Positions 10,450 through 20,847 of a stretch of 64,000 nt of DNA are shown piece after piece. The position numbers and the translations under genes are program-made. Each line of letters opens with the position of its first letter. The first letter of the stretch is position 1. The DNA comes from an uncultured Pelagibacteraceae bacterium (GTDB lineage: Bacteria; Pseudomonadota; Alphaproteobacteria; Pelagibacterales; AG-422-B15). Below the pieces are notes generated by a model. That model was not told the origin of the DNA. It saw nothing but the letters and a program-made list of their open reading frames with translations, and did no database searches. The DNA lies in the NCBI GenBank assembly GCA_902518955.1, contig CABYIR010000006.1, positions 1 through 64,000 of the forward strand, given 5' to 3'.

Positions 10450-11586
10450 ATGAATATTGGAAAAATTAGAAAAGTAGAAATTTGGATTACGAATCCAATC
10501 TTGAGTGAAGATGGATGGTCAAATATAAAATCTTTTTTATTTTTACGAACTACAAATTCAGATGGTGTAGAAGGGTGGGGAGAGGCTTTCGTATTACCAC
10601 ATCGTGAAAAAGGTGTTGCGGAACTTATATTAAGTCTTGCTTCTTCAATTAATGAGATTGAAACCTTAAATCCTCATTTATTCAGTGAGAAAGCAATTGA
10701 GATTTGTGATAATCATTATGGTCTTGATTTTTCTGCAGCATCTAGTGCAATTGAAATGTCTCTTTGGGATATGCTTGGTAAAATTAATGAAAAACCACTC
10801 TCATCACTTTTATCAGATAATTCAAAAGATACTGTTCAAGTATATGTGAACACTTGGAGTGATCAAATTCCCGATGACGCTGCATTAAATCATCGTGTTA
10901 ACAATTTAATATCTGAAGGCTATAAAAGTATAAAGATTTATCCTTTACAAAATAGATCACCAAAAGAAGGCCATGAATGTATAGGAAAATTAAGTCAAAT
11001 TACTAGTTCAAATACTGATCTAATGCTTGATCTTGCAGTTCCTAAAAACCCCAATCATTCATCAGAATTGTTAGAGTTTATAGAAAAAAATAATACCGAT
11101 ATTTATTGGATCGAAGAACCATATGATGGATTGGATATTACTAATCTTTCAAGCTTTAAGGCAAAATCAAGTATTCCTATTGTGACAGGTGAAAAACAAT
11201 GTGGTGTTACTCACTTTAAAGAAGTTTTAAATAGAAATTCTGCTGATATCCTTAATCCGGATATTGCGGGTGTTGGTAGCCTGGTTGAATTGAATGAGAT
11301 CGCTGATTTATCTGATAAAGCTGGAGTAAGAGTCTCTCCTCATTGTTGGAATTCAATGGCTATCGCAGCTTCAGCAATGATGCATTTTTGTGCGAGTAGA
11401 AAAAATTCTGAAAAGGCTGAGATATATCCTGACTATATATCAGCATCAAGAAATTACTGTGATCCAGGATTCAATATAATTAATGGTGAGTCAAAATTAA
11501 ATAAACGTCCAGGCCTGGGGATCTCTATGAACTCAAGTGATTTAAGCGCAAAAAGTTTTTACTACAATGAATTAATATTGAATTAA
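10450..11586 (+). CDS. Mandelate racemase/muconate lactonizing enzyme (enolase superfamily)
   Basis: SAIEMSLWDMLGK, YKSIKIYP, LMLDLAV, WIEEPYDG, VTGEKQ, VSPHCW. Confidence 0.85.
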   Translation: MNIGKIRKVEIWITNPILSEDGWSNIKSFLFLRTTNSDGVEGWGEAFVLPHREKGVAELILSLASSINEIETLNPHLFSEKAIEICDNHYGLDFSAASSAIEMSLWDMLGKINEKPLSSLLSDNSKDTVQVYVNTWSDQIPDDAALNHRVNNLISEGYKSIKIYPLQNRSPKEGHECIGKLSQITSSNTDLMLDLAVPKNPNHSSELLEFIEKNNTDIYWIEEPYDGLDITNLSSFKAKSSIPIVTGEKQCGVTHFKEVLNRNSADILNPDIAGVGSLVELNEIADLSDKAGVRVSPHCWNSMAIAASAMMHFCASRKNSEKAEIYPDYISASRNYCDPGFNIINGESKLNKRPGLGISMNSSDLSAKSFYYNELILN

Positions 11587-11591
11587 ATTAA

Positions 11592-13106
11592 ATGACAAAA
11601 AAAGAAAACTACTTATTTGATAATATTTTTGCTCCATATCGTGACTCTGAGAAAATATTTTTGATTAATGACAAATATGAGATTTCCTACTTAAAATTTA
11701 ATAAAATTGTAAATAAAATAGCTAATGCATTAGTATCTAAAGGTCTTAAGGCAGGCGATAGAGTAGCAGTTCAAGCGGAAAAATCAGTTATTCAAATTGC
11801 ACTTTATGTTGCGACGATTAAGGCCGGTGGTATTTATTTACCGCTGAATACTGGCTATACAACAAATGAACTTGATTATTTTATAAATGACTCATCATCA
11901 TCTATTGTTATCGTTGATTCAAAAATTGAAAACAACTTAAAAGAATTACTCGCTAATCAAAATATTATATTTCTGACATTAAACGGTGATGAGAGTGGGT
12001 CACTTAACGAGTCTTTAGTTCAGCAAGATGAGAATTTTGATCCGGTAGACCGAAAAGAAGATGATTTAGCCGCAATACTATATACTTCGGGAACAACTGG
12101 AAAATCAAAAGGAGCAATGCTTAGTCATAAAAACTTAGTTTCAAATACAACTGTGTTGAAGGAAACTTGGCGATACTCTAGTGATGACACGCTTCTTCAT
12201 ATGCTGCCCATTTACCACACTCATGGATTATTTGTTGCCTTTAATCTTCTGGCATATGTCAATGGCTCAATTATTTTTCTACCAAAATTTAGTACCCAAG
12301 ATGCAATAAAATGGATGAAAAAATCTACATCAATGATGGGTGTTCCAACATTTTATACAAGATTACTGAGTGATGAAAAATTTAATCATGATCTTGTCAA
12401 GCATATGAGACTTTTTATATCAGGTTCAGCTCCTTTATTAGCTGAAACGCACGTAGAATTTGAAAATAGAACAGGTAAAAAAATTTTAGAGAGGTATGGC
12501 ATGACAGAAACTAATATGAATACTTCCAATCCATATGATGGTGAGCGAAAGCCAGGAACAGTAGGTTTACCATTGTCAGGTGTTGAAGTACGCATAGCTG
12601 ATAAAGTGGGTAAAGAATTGGCAAATGGTGAAATTGGCATAATTGAACTTAGAGGGGAAAATATCTTCAATGGGTATTGGCAAATGCCTGACAAAACGAA
12701 AGAGTCTTTCAGGGATGACGGCTTTTTTATTACAGGAGATATGGCATATATTGATGATAATAATTACGTAGTTATTGTAGGAAGAGATAAAGATTTAATT
12801 ATTACGGGAGGCTTAAACGTATACCCAAAAGAAGTAGAGGAATTAATTGATGAAATTGATGGAGTAGTTGAGTCTGCTGTAATTGCTGTTCCTCATAAAG
12901 ATTTTGGGGAAGCAGTAGTATCGGTTGTTGTTAGATCTAATGAGAATCTCTCTGAAGATGATATTAAAAATAATCTAATTGAAAAAATAGCAAAGTTTAA
13001 ACAGCCTAAGGAAGTATTTTTTGAAAACGAATTACCGAGAAATTCAATGGGCAAGGTTCAAAAAGTTGAGCTGAGAGAAAAATTTAAAAATATATTTTTA
13101 AATTAG
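11592..13106 (+). CDS. Malonyl-CoA synthetase-like AMP-dependent acyl-CoA ligase (MatB-like)
   Basis: LYTSGTTGKSKGAMLSHKNL, LPIYHTHGLFVAFN, RYGMTETNMNTSNP, GRDKDLIITGGLNVYPKEVE. Confidence 0.85.
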   Translation: MTKKENYLFDNIFAPYRDSEKIFLINDKYEISYLKFNKIVNKIANALVSKGLKAGDRVAVQAEKSVIQIALYVATIKAGGIYLPLNTGYTTNELDYFINDSSSSIVIVDSKIENNLKELLANQNIIFLTLNGDESGSLNESLVQQDENFDPVDRKEDDLAAILYTSGTTGKSKGAMLSHKNLVSNTTVLKETWRYSSDDTLLHMLPIYHTHGLFVAFNLLAYVNGSIIFLPKFSTQDAIKWMKKSTSMMGVPTFYTRLLSDEKFNHDLVKHMRLFISGSAPLLAETHVEFENRTGKKILERYGMTETNMNTSNPYDGERKPGTVGLPLSGVEVRIADKVGKELANGEIGIIELRGENIFNGYWQMPDKTKESFRDDGFFITGDMAYIDDNNYVVIVGRDKDLIITGGLNVYPKEVEELIDEIDGVVESAVIAVPHKDFGEAVVSVVVRSNENLSEDDIKNNLIEKIAKFKQPKEVFFENELPRNSMGKVQKVELREKFKNIFLN

Positions 13107-13486
13107 TCTTTTGAGTTTGTGTATGCACAAATTTTGTTTCCTTCAAGATCTCGAACATATGCGTAAAATACATCTCCATCGTTCGGTCTAAGGCCAGGAT
13201 CGCCTTCATTTTTTCCACCCAAATCTAATCCAGTTTTATGAAATTCTACTACTTGCGCTCTGGTCTTAGTCAAAAAAGAAACCTGAGTTCCATTGCCATA
13301 GGTTGCTGGCTCACCATTTGCAGGTTTAGTAACATAGAACTCAACATCATCATTTTCATCATTAGCATAACCAATACACACATCATCAGTATAAATAGCC
13401 TTTATATTTAAAACGTTTAAGAGTTTATCGTAAAATTTTTTTGCAGACGTTAAATCATTTGTTCCTACCATTACATATCCATTCAT
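13103..13486 (-). CDS. VOC-family (glyoxalase/bleomycin resistance-like) protein
   Basis: MVGTNDLTSAKKFYDKLL...FYAYVRDLEGNKICAY. Confidence 0.8.
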   Translation of the reverse strand: MNGYVMVGTNDLTSAKKFYDKLLNVLNIKAIYTDDVCIGYANDENDDVEFYVTKPANGEPATYGNGTQVSFLTKTRAQVVEFHKTGLDLGGKNEGDPGLRPNDGDVFYAYVRDLEGNKICAYTNSKD

Positions 13487-13499
13487 ATTATTCCTTTCG

Positions 13500-14660
13500 T
13501 TAAAAATTTCCTGTAACTATTTCATCTAACATTCTGATCATATCAGCTTTATATTCTTCATTAGTGGCAGACTCAGTTTCTAAAACTGAAAAAAATGATG
13601 CAACAATATTTGTTTTAAGATTAATCATTAAGAACTGCCCACCATATCCTGAATGGCCAATCCAATCTCCATTTTTCATAGTTTGATTTGCATAATAAAC
13701 GAATTTGTCTTTTGAAAATTCAAAATACTTTGGACCTTGAGATGATAGAGTATCGTTAATAAATTTCTTTGATCCCACACTTCTTCCCATCACGCCTTTT
13801 CCTTTTCTTGAAAATAATAGTCCCATTCTCAAAAAGTCTCGTGTAATCAAGCATCCTCCCCCTGACAACCACGGCATACCCTCTCTATCAGTTGCCATGT
13901 AAAGAGCATCTTCGAAACCCGCTGCTTCAGTGATTGATAAAATCCAATCTCTTAGTTTTATTCCACTTATCTTTTCAATAATTAAACCTAAGACATCCGT
14001 ATTAGCTGATTTATAAAAAGCTAAATCAGATTTATTTTCCAATCCAATTCCATCTTTAGCTTTAATTTTGTTTAAAAATTCTTCTTGATTTTCATTTTGA
14101 TCAAGATTTTCAGGAAGTCTCCACCCTCCAACTGCCTCATGATGAAATGAAGATGAATAAGGATCAGTATAATCTTCAGTATAAGCGTTAATAACATTCA
14201 TATTAAGAACATCTTGTACTGAGGCGTCTGCATAACCACTTCCAATTTTTGGCAAATAAAAAGAAATTTTTTTATTAAGATCTATGAGATTATTTTCAAT
14301 CATTTCTCCAATACATAAATTCACAAACAGTTTTGTAATAGACATTATTGTTTGTGGTTGAAATTTAGAAAAATCATCTGCATATTTCTCAAATAATATA
14401 TCTTGACCCTTACCTACAATTAATGAACAAAATGATTTATTTTTAGTCATTTTGTGAACTGAAGATATTTCGCCTATGTTGTTATTAATATTGCTTCTTA
14501 ATGTAAGTACAGCATCAGATCTAAAAAGTAAGCCATACCGATTTATTCGATGTAAATCTCTATAACCTTTCCTTCGAAATTCTGGCAAGTTCCATTTGGC
14601 TTTATTATCTCTAATTGTAGCTAAAGTTGGATTAAGAATACTCTCTATATCTTCATTCAT
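13500..14660 (-). CDS. Serine hydrolase, beta-lactamase class C-like
   Basis: MSITKLF (SxxK), YKSANTDVLGLIIEKISG, WIGHSGYGGQ. Confidence 0.8.
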   Translation of the reverse strand: MNEDIESILNPTLATIRDNKAKWNLPEFRRKGYRDLHRINRYGLLFRSDAVLTLRSNINNNIGEISSVHKMTKNKSFCSLIVGKGQDILFEKYADDFSKFQPQTIMSITKLFVNLCIGEMIENNLIDLNKKISFYLPKIGSGYADASVQDVLNMNVINAYTEDYTDPYSSSFHHEAVGGWRLPENLDQNENQEEFLNKIKAKDGIGLENKSDLAFYKSANTDVLGLIIEKISGIKLRDWILSITEAAGFEDALYMATDREGMPWLSGGGCLITRDFLRMGLLFSRKGKGVMGRSVGSKKFINDTLSSQGPKYFEFSKDKFVYYANQTMKNGDWIGHSGYGGQFLMINLKTNIVASFFSVLETESATNEEYKADMIRMLDEIVTGNF

Positions 14661-14667
14661 ATTTTTT

Positions 14668-16107
14668 TTAAATGTATTTAGGTGGCTTTACTGTTGAGTG
14701 ATTAAATATACTTTCATATTTTTTTCCAAATGACATTACTATTAGATCACTCGCTTTTTTGCCAATAATTTGCATTCCCATAGGAAGACCAGAATTATTA
14801 AGGCCTACAGGAACTGATAATGTTGGAAGTTGAAACAAACTTGCGATAATACTTACCTCCATCCATTTGTGATAAGTGTTAAGTCGATACGAACCAATTT
14901 TTTCTGGGAAATTGATATTTATATCAAATGGAAATACCTGAGCAGATGGAATGGCTAGGAAATCATATTTTTCAAATAATTCATTTATTTTTGAATGATA
15001 TTTTTTTATGTTATTTATAGCCTGATCGACTTGATGATCAGCAACTTGTCTTCCTTGATCATATTCCCATCTTGCACTATAGCAAAGATCATCCATATTG
15101 ATACGATCCATCATTTTAATGTCTTCATAACTTATTTTCGATCTAATAAGTTTCCAAATACTCCATAGATCTTGAGAAAATAAATCTGTATTAACCTCGT
15201 TAATTGAAATGTGAAACGGGTTTGTCATAAGGGTATTTAGTGAATTATTGCACATTTCTAATATTCCATTTTCAAATTTATAATTGTCATTTAAATTAGA
15301 AAGCCATCCTATTTTTATTTCTCTAAAATCTTCCTCACTCATTGATGCGTTTACAAATGTATTATCTAAATCAAATGAAAAAGGATCTCTCTCATCTCTA
15401 CCTGATACAGCATCAAGAAATATACTTAGCTCATGAGGTGTTCTTGCTATACCACCCAATGTTGACAGCAATGGGTATTTTATATTTGATGATTTAACTC
15501 TTTTTTCAGGAATTAATCCAGGAGTAGGTCTAAAACCATAAAGATTGCAATAAGCAGCTGGATTTCTGACTGATCCCATCATATCAGTTCCGTCTGCTAA
15601 TGGTAACATTCCAGAGCTCACCGCAGCAGCAGCACCACCACTTGAGCCACCAGCAGTTTTAGTTAAATCATATGGATTGTGAGTACTGCCAAATAGACGA
15701 TTTGAGGTTTGTGATCCGTATGCTAATTCAGTAGTATTAGTCTTCCCAATTATGATCGCCCCTTCTTTTTTTAGCCTTTCTGAAATAATCGAGTCTTCAT
15801 CTGGAAAATTATTTTTGTATTCCCTACACCCAAAACTTGTAGGAAGTTTTTTGACATCAGTTATATCTTTTATTGCTAATGGCATACCATGAAGCAGGCC
15901 AATTTTATTGCCATTATCAATTGATCTGTCTTTTTCTTTAGCTTCTGAAATAATTTCAGTCTCATCTCTTAGAGAAACAATTGCATTCAGGTCTTTGTTA
16001 TAATTTTTTATCTTATCGAGAAAAAATTTTACTACATCTTCAGATTTTAACTCTTGTGATTTAATTTTTGAAGAAATTGACTCGATAGATTGTTCTTCAA
16101 GCATCAA
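14668..16107 (-). CDS. Amidase (amidase signature family)
   Basis: LHGMPLAIKDITDV, GGSSGGAAAAVSSGMLPLADGTDMMGSVRNPA. Confidence 0.9.
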   Translation of the reverse strand: MMLEEQSIESISSKIKSQELKSEDVVKFFLDKIKNYNKDLNAIVSLRDETEIISEAKEKDRSIDNGNKIGLLHGMPLAIKDITDVKKLPTSFGCREYKNNFPDEDSIISERLKKEGAIIIGKTNTTELAYGSQTSNRLFGSTHNPYDLTKTAGGSSGGAAAAVSSGMLPLADGTDMMGSVRNPAAYCNLYGFRPTPGLIPEKRVKSSNIKYPLLSTLGGIARTPHELSIFLDAVSGRDERDPFSFDLDNTFVNASMSEEDFREIKIGWLSNLNDNYKFENGILEMCNNSLNTLMTNPFHISINEVNTDLFSQDLWSIWKLIRSKISYEDIKMMDRINMDDLCYSARWEYDQGRQVADHQVDQAINNIKKYHSKINELFEKYDFLAIPSAQVFPFDININFPEKIGSYRLNTYHKWMEVSIIASLFQLPTLSVPVGLNNSGLPMGMQIIGKKASDLIVMSFGKKYESIFNHSTVKPPKYI

Positions 16108-16114
16108 TTAGAAT

Positions 16115-17539
16115 TTAACCATTGTGCAAAGTCTTTGTTTCTAGGTAATCTTCAATTCCCATATCTCCACCCTCGCGACCATTTCCTGACTGCTTGTAAC
16201 CTCCAAATGGAGAACCATAATTAAATCCTCCACCATTTACATGTACTGCTCCAGCACGCAATCTTCTTGAAACTCTATCAGCTCTTTCTTTACTTCCAGT
16301 TTGTAAGTATGCAGCGAGTCCGTATGGAGTATCATTTGCTATTTTAATAGCATCATCTTCATCATTGAATGGGATAATTGCCAGAACGGGTCCAAAGATT
16401 TCTTCTTGAGCAATTCTCATGTCGTTTGAAACATCAGCAAATATTGTTGGTTTAACAAACCATCCCTTTTCAAAGCCGTCAGGTCTTCCTATACCACCAG
16501 TTATTAACTTTGCTCCTTCATCAATTCCTACTTGAATCATTGTTTGCACTCTATCGTATTGAATTTTATCAAACAAAGGTCCCATATGATCTCCTTCATT
16601 GCTTGGGTCATCGACAGCAATGCTTTCAGCAGATTTTTTTGCTAAATCAACGACTTCATTATAGCATGATTTTTCAACAAGCAGTCGAGTAGGGGCGTCA
16701 CATGATTGACCTGTGTTAGCCATACACTCTTTAACTGATGCATCTACTCTTTCAGCAAGGTCACAGTCAGCAAAAACTAAGTTTGGTGATTTTCCACCAA
16801 GCTCAAGAGTAACTTTTTTGACAGATGGAGCTGACTCTTTGGTCACTGAAACACCGCCCCGTGTTGATCCAGTAAACGAGATCATCTGGATATCAGGGTG
16901 CCTTGATAATGCAACTCCAACTTCTTCACCTGTCCCATGTATTAAATTAAATACACCAGCTGGAACACCAGCTTCATGAAGTATCTCTGCATATACTGCA
17001 GCAGATAATGGAGTATGTTCTGAAGGCTTAAGAACACTAGTGCAACCTGTTGCGATTGCAGGTAAGACTTTTAATGTAATTTGGTTTATAGGCCAATTCC
17101 ATGGAGTAATAAGACCACAAACACCGATTGGCTCTTTTAGTAAAATATCACCATTACTTAAAGTAACTTCTTCCTCAAGTTTCTCTAAAGATTCAATAAA
17201 GCCATCTAAATGGCCAATACCCGAGTCTGCCTGAGTGTCTCGCGAAAACGTCATTGGAGCGCCCATTTCATGACTCATAGCCACTGCTAATTCTTCATAT
17301 CGATCAGAAGTAACAGAACGAATTTTTTTTAATAAATCTAATCTTTCATTCTTTGATGTTTGGGAAAAGCTGTCAAAAGCATTTTTTGCAGCATCAACAG
17401 CAGAATTAACGTCTTCTTCATTTCCTAAGAATACTTTTGCAATTTCTTCTTCATTTGCAGGATTAATTACAGGCATTGTGTTTGATGATTTAGGAGTTAC
17501 CCATTCACCATTAATATAAAATTTTTCTACAATCTTCAT
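16115..17539 (-). CDS. NAD(P)-dependent aldehyde dehydrogenase
   Basis: LELGGKSPNLVF, NTGQSCDAPTR catalytic Cys, EEIFGPVLAIIPF. Confidence 0.93.
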   Translation of the reverse strand: MKIVEKFYINGEWVTPKSSNTMPVINPANEEEIAKVFLGNEEDVNSAVDAAKNAFDSFSQTSKNERLDLLKKIRSVTSDRYEELAVAMSHEMGAPMTFSRDTQADSGIGHLDGFIESLEKLEEEVTLSNGDILLKEPIGVCGLITPWNWPINQITLKVLPAIATGCTSVLKPSEHTPLSAAVYAEILHEAGVPAGVFNLIHGTGEEVGVALSRHPDIQMISFTGSTRGGVSVTKESAPSVKKVTLELGGKSPNLVFADCDLAERVDASVKECMANTGQSCDAPTRLLVEKSCYNEVVDLAKKSAESIAVDDPSNEGDHMGPLFDKIQYDRVQTMIQVGIDEGAKLITGGIGRPDGFEKGWFVKPTIFADVSNDMRIAQEEIFGPVLAIIPFNDEDDAIKIANDTPYGLAAYLQTGSKERADRVSRRLRAGAVHVNGGGFNYGSPFGGYKQSGNGREGGDMGIEDYLETKTLHNG

Positions 17540-17553
17540 TCTTTATCCTTTCA

Positions 17554-18747
17554 TTATCTTGCCTGTGTAATACTGGTTCTTACCAATTCAAGCATTTCAT
17601 CATAGCTGGCATTCCTAGGGTTAGTTCCAAACGCTGTATCGACCATTGACTTCTTGGCAATTCTTTCTGTACAATCTTCAGGCACTCCAATTTCAGCAAG
17701 CCCCTTTGGAATGTTAATTCTATCAAGCAATTTTTCAATATTAGAAATAAATGACTCAGCTGAATTACCTTCAAATTGCATAGCTTCATTCATTCTTTTA
17801 ACTTTTTCATCCATTCCAGGCAGATTAAACCTTAATACAGCGGGAAGAATGATAGCATTTGTCAGTCCATGGTGGGTATCATATTCAGCTCCAACCATAT
17901 GAGCTATAGCATGAACAATTCCAAGCCCCTTAATAAAAGAGATTCCACCGAGGCAAGAGGCAACTAGCATAGCTCCACGTGCAGCCAAATTATCAGGTTC
18001 TTCAACAGCTAAATACAATGACTTAGATATTAAAGATAGACTTTCTAATGCAGCTCCATCACATAATGGATGGAATCCTGGAACACAGTATCCCTCAATT
18101 GAATGTATCATTGCATCCGCTCCCGTCCATGCAGTAAGGTTTGTAGGTAAGCCTACTGTTAATTCAGGATCAAGAATAGTTAGTGATGGTTTTAGATCTG
18201 GATGCATAATGCATAATTTCATACCTTTTTCAATATGGGTTATCATTGCTGTGCTCTCTGTTTCTGCTCCAGTACCTGCAGTCGTAGGAATAGTTATAAG
18301 TTTTGGAAATTCGTCTCCTTCCTTTATTTTTGCTGGCGTTAGCTCCCATTCAAAATCCCATAATGGAATATCATTGTTTGCTGTAAGGCAGATTGCTTTG
18401 CCACCATCCATTGCGCTGCCACCGCCAATTGCTATTATTGCGTCATGATTTCCCTCTTTAAATACATTGCATCCTCCAGTTATTTCATCTTCTTTAGGGT
18501 TAGGAGAAATTTCAAAATATACATCTGATTGAATACTAGATTTTTCAAGAAAGTTCTGTATGGACTTTATAAAAGGCAAGTCCTTACTTCCTCTATCAGT
18601 CACGATAAGTGGTTTTTTTATATTTAATTCTCCACACTTCTTGCCAATTTCAGATATTCTTCCTGGACCATATGAAATTGGAACTGGAAAGCCCCAGTCT
18701 TGAGGTTCTAAAATTTCAGATGTATTCATGTTAAAAAGATTCGGCAT
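17554..18747 (-). CDS. Iron-containing (type III) alcohol dehydrogenase
   Basis: AIGGGSAMDGGKAI, GLGIVHAIAHMVGAEYDTHHGLTNAIILP. Confidence 0.92.
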   Translation of the reverse strand: MPNLFNMNTSEILEPQDWGFPVPISYGPGRISEIGKKCGELNIKKPLIVTDRGSKDLPFIKSIQNFLEKSSIQSDVYFEISPNPKEDEITGGCNVFKEGNHDAIIAIGGGSAMDGGKAICLTANNDIPLWDFEWELTPAKIKEGDEFPKLITIPTTAGTGAETESTAMITHIEKGMKLCIMHPDLKPSLTILDPELTVGLPTNLTAWTGADAMIHSIEGYCVPGFHPLCDGAALESLSLISKSLYLAVEEPDNLAARGAMLVASCLGGISFIKGLGIVHAIAHMVGAEYDTHHGLTNAIILPAVLRFNLPGMDEKVKRMNEAMQFEGNSAESFISNIEKLLDRINIPKGLAEIGVPEDCTERIAKKSMVDTAFGTNPRNASYDEMLELVRTSITQAR

Positions 18748-18836
18748 AATAATCCTTCCAAAGGTATGGATAAAAATTTGCTTTTAAATGACACAATTTA
18801 AGATTATTAATTTTAAAAAAAATATATAGTTTTACA

Positions 18837-19745
18837 ATGATTAAATTGAACAAATTGTATATTGCAATAGCAGCCACGCTTGTAGGAATTCTTTGTGTCG
18901 ACTCTTATGGAGTAATCATAAAGAGTTTAGGACAAATATATCCCATTACACAGTTAAACGTATTCAGAAATGGTTTTGCTGTCTTGCCCTTACTTATTGT
19001 TTTCATTGTTACAAAAGAATTTTCAAGTTTGTTTAAAAATTTAAATTCTAGATTCATAGTAATATGTTGCGTGCGGGGCATTTGTTTCGCACTAATGCAT
19101 GTTTTTTATTTTGCAGCAATAATTAATATGGACTTTGCTACTGCATCCACTTTAACCTTTTCCTCTCCATTTTTTATTGCGCTACTATCGATCTTTTTTC
19201 TTGGTGATAAAGTTGGTATTTATAGATGGTTAGCAATTATTATTGGTTTTATAGGGGTTGTCATGATTATGCGTCCCGATACAGATTTATTTTCAATTTA
19301 TTCAATTTTTCCAATATTGGTCGCACTACTATTTTCTATAGCAATGATTGTTTTAAGATTTATTCCTGATAGTTATTCAACTTCAAAAATTCAATTTTAT
19401 TCTCTTCTATTCTCTATAATAGGCGCAATTCTATTATTCTTAATTTCAGATGATCATGTACAAGTGGAAAATTACAATCATTTACTATTAATGATATTAA
19501 CAGGAGTGCTTGGAGGTATTGCAGCAATACTTTTTATATTTGCCTATCGTTTAGTGTCCCCAAGCAAACTTGCTACATTTGAATATGTGGGAATCCCGTC
19601 TTCATTTTTATTAGGATGGTTATTTTTTAATGAATTACCAATCTCACAATTATTTCCTGGAGTAATAGCAATTGTTTTTGCGGGAATGATAATTATTTGG
19701 AGAGACACATTAAAAGAAAAAATACCAAGAGAAATTAAGCAATAG
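18837..19745 (+). CDS. EamA/DMT-family transporter
   Basis: ~10 hydrophobic helices; FATASTLTFSSPFFIALLSIFFLGDKVG..IGFIGVVMIMRP. Confidence 0.85.
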   Translation: MIKLNKLYIAIAATLVGILCVDSYGVIIKSLGQIYPITQLNVFRNGFAVLPLLIVFIVTKEFSSLFKNLNSRFIVICCVRGICFALMHVFYFAAIINMDFATASTLTFSSPFFIALLSIFFLGDKVGIYRWLAIIIGFIGVVMIMRPDTDLFSIYSIFPILVALLFSIAMIVLRFIPDSYSTSKIQFYSLLFSIIGAILLFLISDDHVQVENYNHLLLMILTGVLGGIAAILFIFAYRLVSPSKLATFEYVGIPSSFLLGWLFFNELPISQLFPGVIAIVFAGMIIIWRDTLKEKIPREIKQ

Positions 19746-19748
19746 TAT

Positions 19749-20795
19749 TTATTTACTTGAAGTCATAGATTTCATAATAATTGTGCGGTCAATTTCACCG
19801 ATAAGTTTTCCTGTAGCACTATCAATAACAGGAAATGTATTATCATTTTCACAACACATATCCATTAAACCGTCTATTTTTGCATTACTTTCAATACAAT
19901 TTTTTCCTTCTTTGAAAGTTTTTTCAGTTTCAGAACAGATTTCTTGACGACAAATTTTACCTGCGCTAAGCACTTTATATTTTGGAACATCCTCAGTGAA
20001 GTCTTTTACATATTGATCAATTGGATTTGCTACAATTTCTTCGGGAGTGCCAACCTGTGAAATTTCTCCATCTTTCATAATTGCTATATTATCTCCCATC
20101 TTAATTGCTTCTAAGAAGTCATGTGTAATAAATACCATTGTTTTTTTAAGCATTTTTTGAATACTCAGTAGCTCATCTTGCATCTCCCGTCTAATCAATG
20201 GATCAAGAGCAGAAAAAGGCTCATCAAAAATTAAAATTTCAGGATCTACGGCAAGGGCCCTTGCCAATCCAACCCGTTGTTGCATCCCTCCAGACAATTC
20301 TCTAGGAAAATGTTGATCCCAACCATCGAGGCCTACCAATTTGAGGGCTTCGATTGATTTTTCTATTCGTTCTTTTTTCCCAACTCCTCTAATCTCTAAT
20401 CCATAACCAATGTTTTCAATAACTCTCCGGTGAGGAAATAAGCCAAAGTGTTGAAACACCATACTCATTCGGTGACGTCTTAGTTCTTTTAGGTCTTTAT
20501 TATTCATATTAGTAACATCAATACCATCAATCTCTACTAATCCTGAGGTAGGCTCTATTAGTCGTGATAAACATCTTACAAGAGTAGATTTTCCACTTCC
20601 TGAGAGACCCATAACAACAAATGTTTCACCTTTTTGTACTGAAAAACTCACATCTTTGACTGCTACAACATGACCAGTTTTCTCTTGAACTTCACTTCGT
20701 GATAGATTTTCATCAAGATTTGATAAAATATTCTTTTCATTTGGTCCAAAAAGCTTCCAAATATTCGAACAAACTATTTTCTGGTTATTTTTCAT
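19749..20795 (-). CDS. proV: Glycine betaine/proline-type ABC transporter ATPase (ProV/OpuAA-like)
   Basis: GLSGSGKSTLVRCLSRLIEPTSG, RELSGGMQQRVGLARALAVDPEILIFDEPFSALDPLIRREMQ; C-terminal partial CBS-like region. Start assigned to internal ATG (MKNNQKIV); track start 20816. Confidence 0.88.
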   Translation of the reverse strand: MKNNQKIVCSNIWKLFGPNEKNILSNLDENLSRSEVQEKTGHVVAVKDVSFSVQKGETFVVMGLSGSGKSTLVRCLSRLIEPTSGLVEIDGIDVTNMNNKDLKELRRHRMSMVFQHFGLFPHRRVIENIGYGLEIRGVGKKERIEKSIEALKLVGLDGWDQHFPRELSGGMQQRVGLARALAVDPEILIFDEPFSALDPLIRREMQDELLSIQKMLKKTMVFITHDFLEAIKMGDNIAIMKDGEISQVGTPEEIVANPIDQYVKDFTEDVPKYKVLSAGKICRQEICSETEKTFKEGKNCIESNAKIDGLMDMCCENDNTFPVIDSATGKLIGEIDRTIIMKSMTSSK

Positions 20796-20847
20796 AATTT
20801 CAGGATAATATATCAAACAATTTGCGTAATACTATAGTTTTTGTTAA

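Noticed and set aside
17580-17789. Same-strand alternative-frame ORF inside the Fe-ADH gene (also 5958..6161, 9185..9367, 24232..24435, 36374..36568, 42810..43070, 49998..50198, 54086..54331)
   Set aside because: Out-of-frame overlaps with well-supported proteins; no motif.
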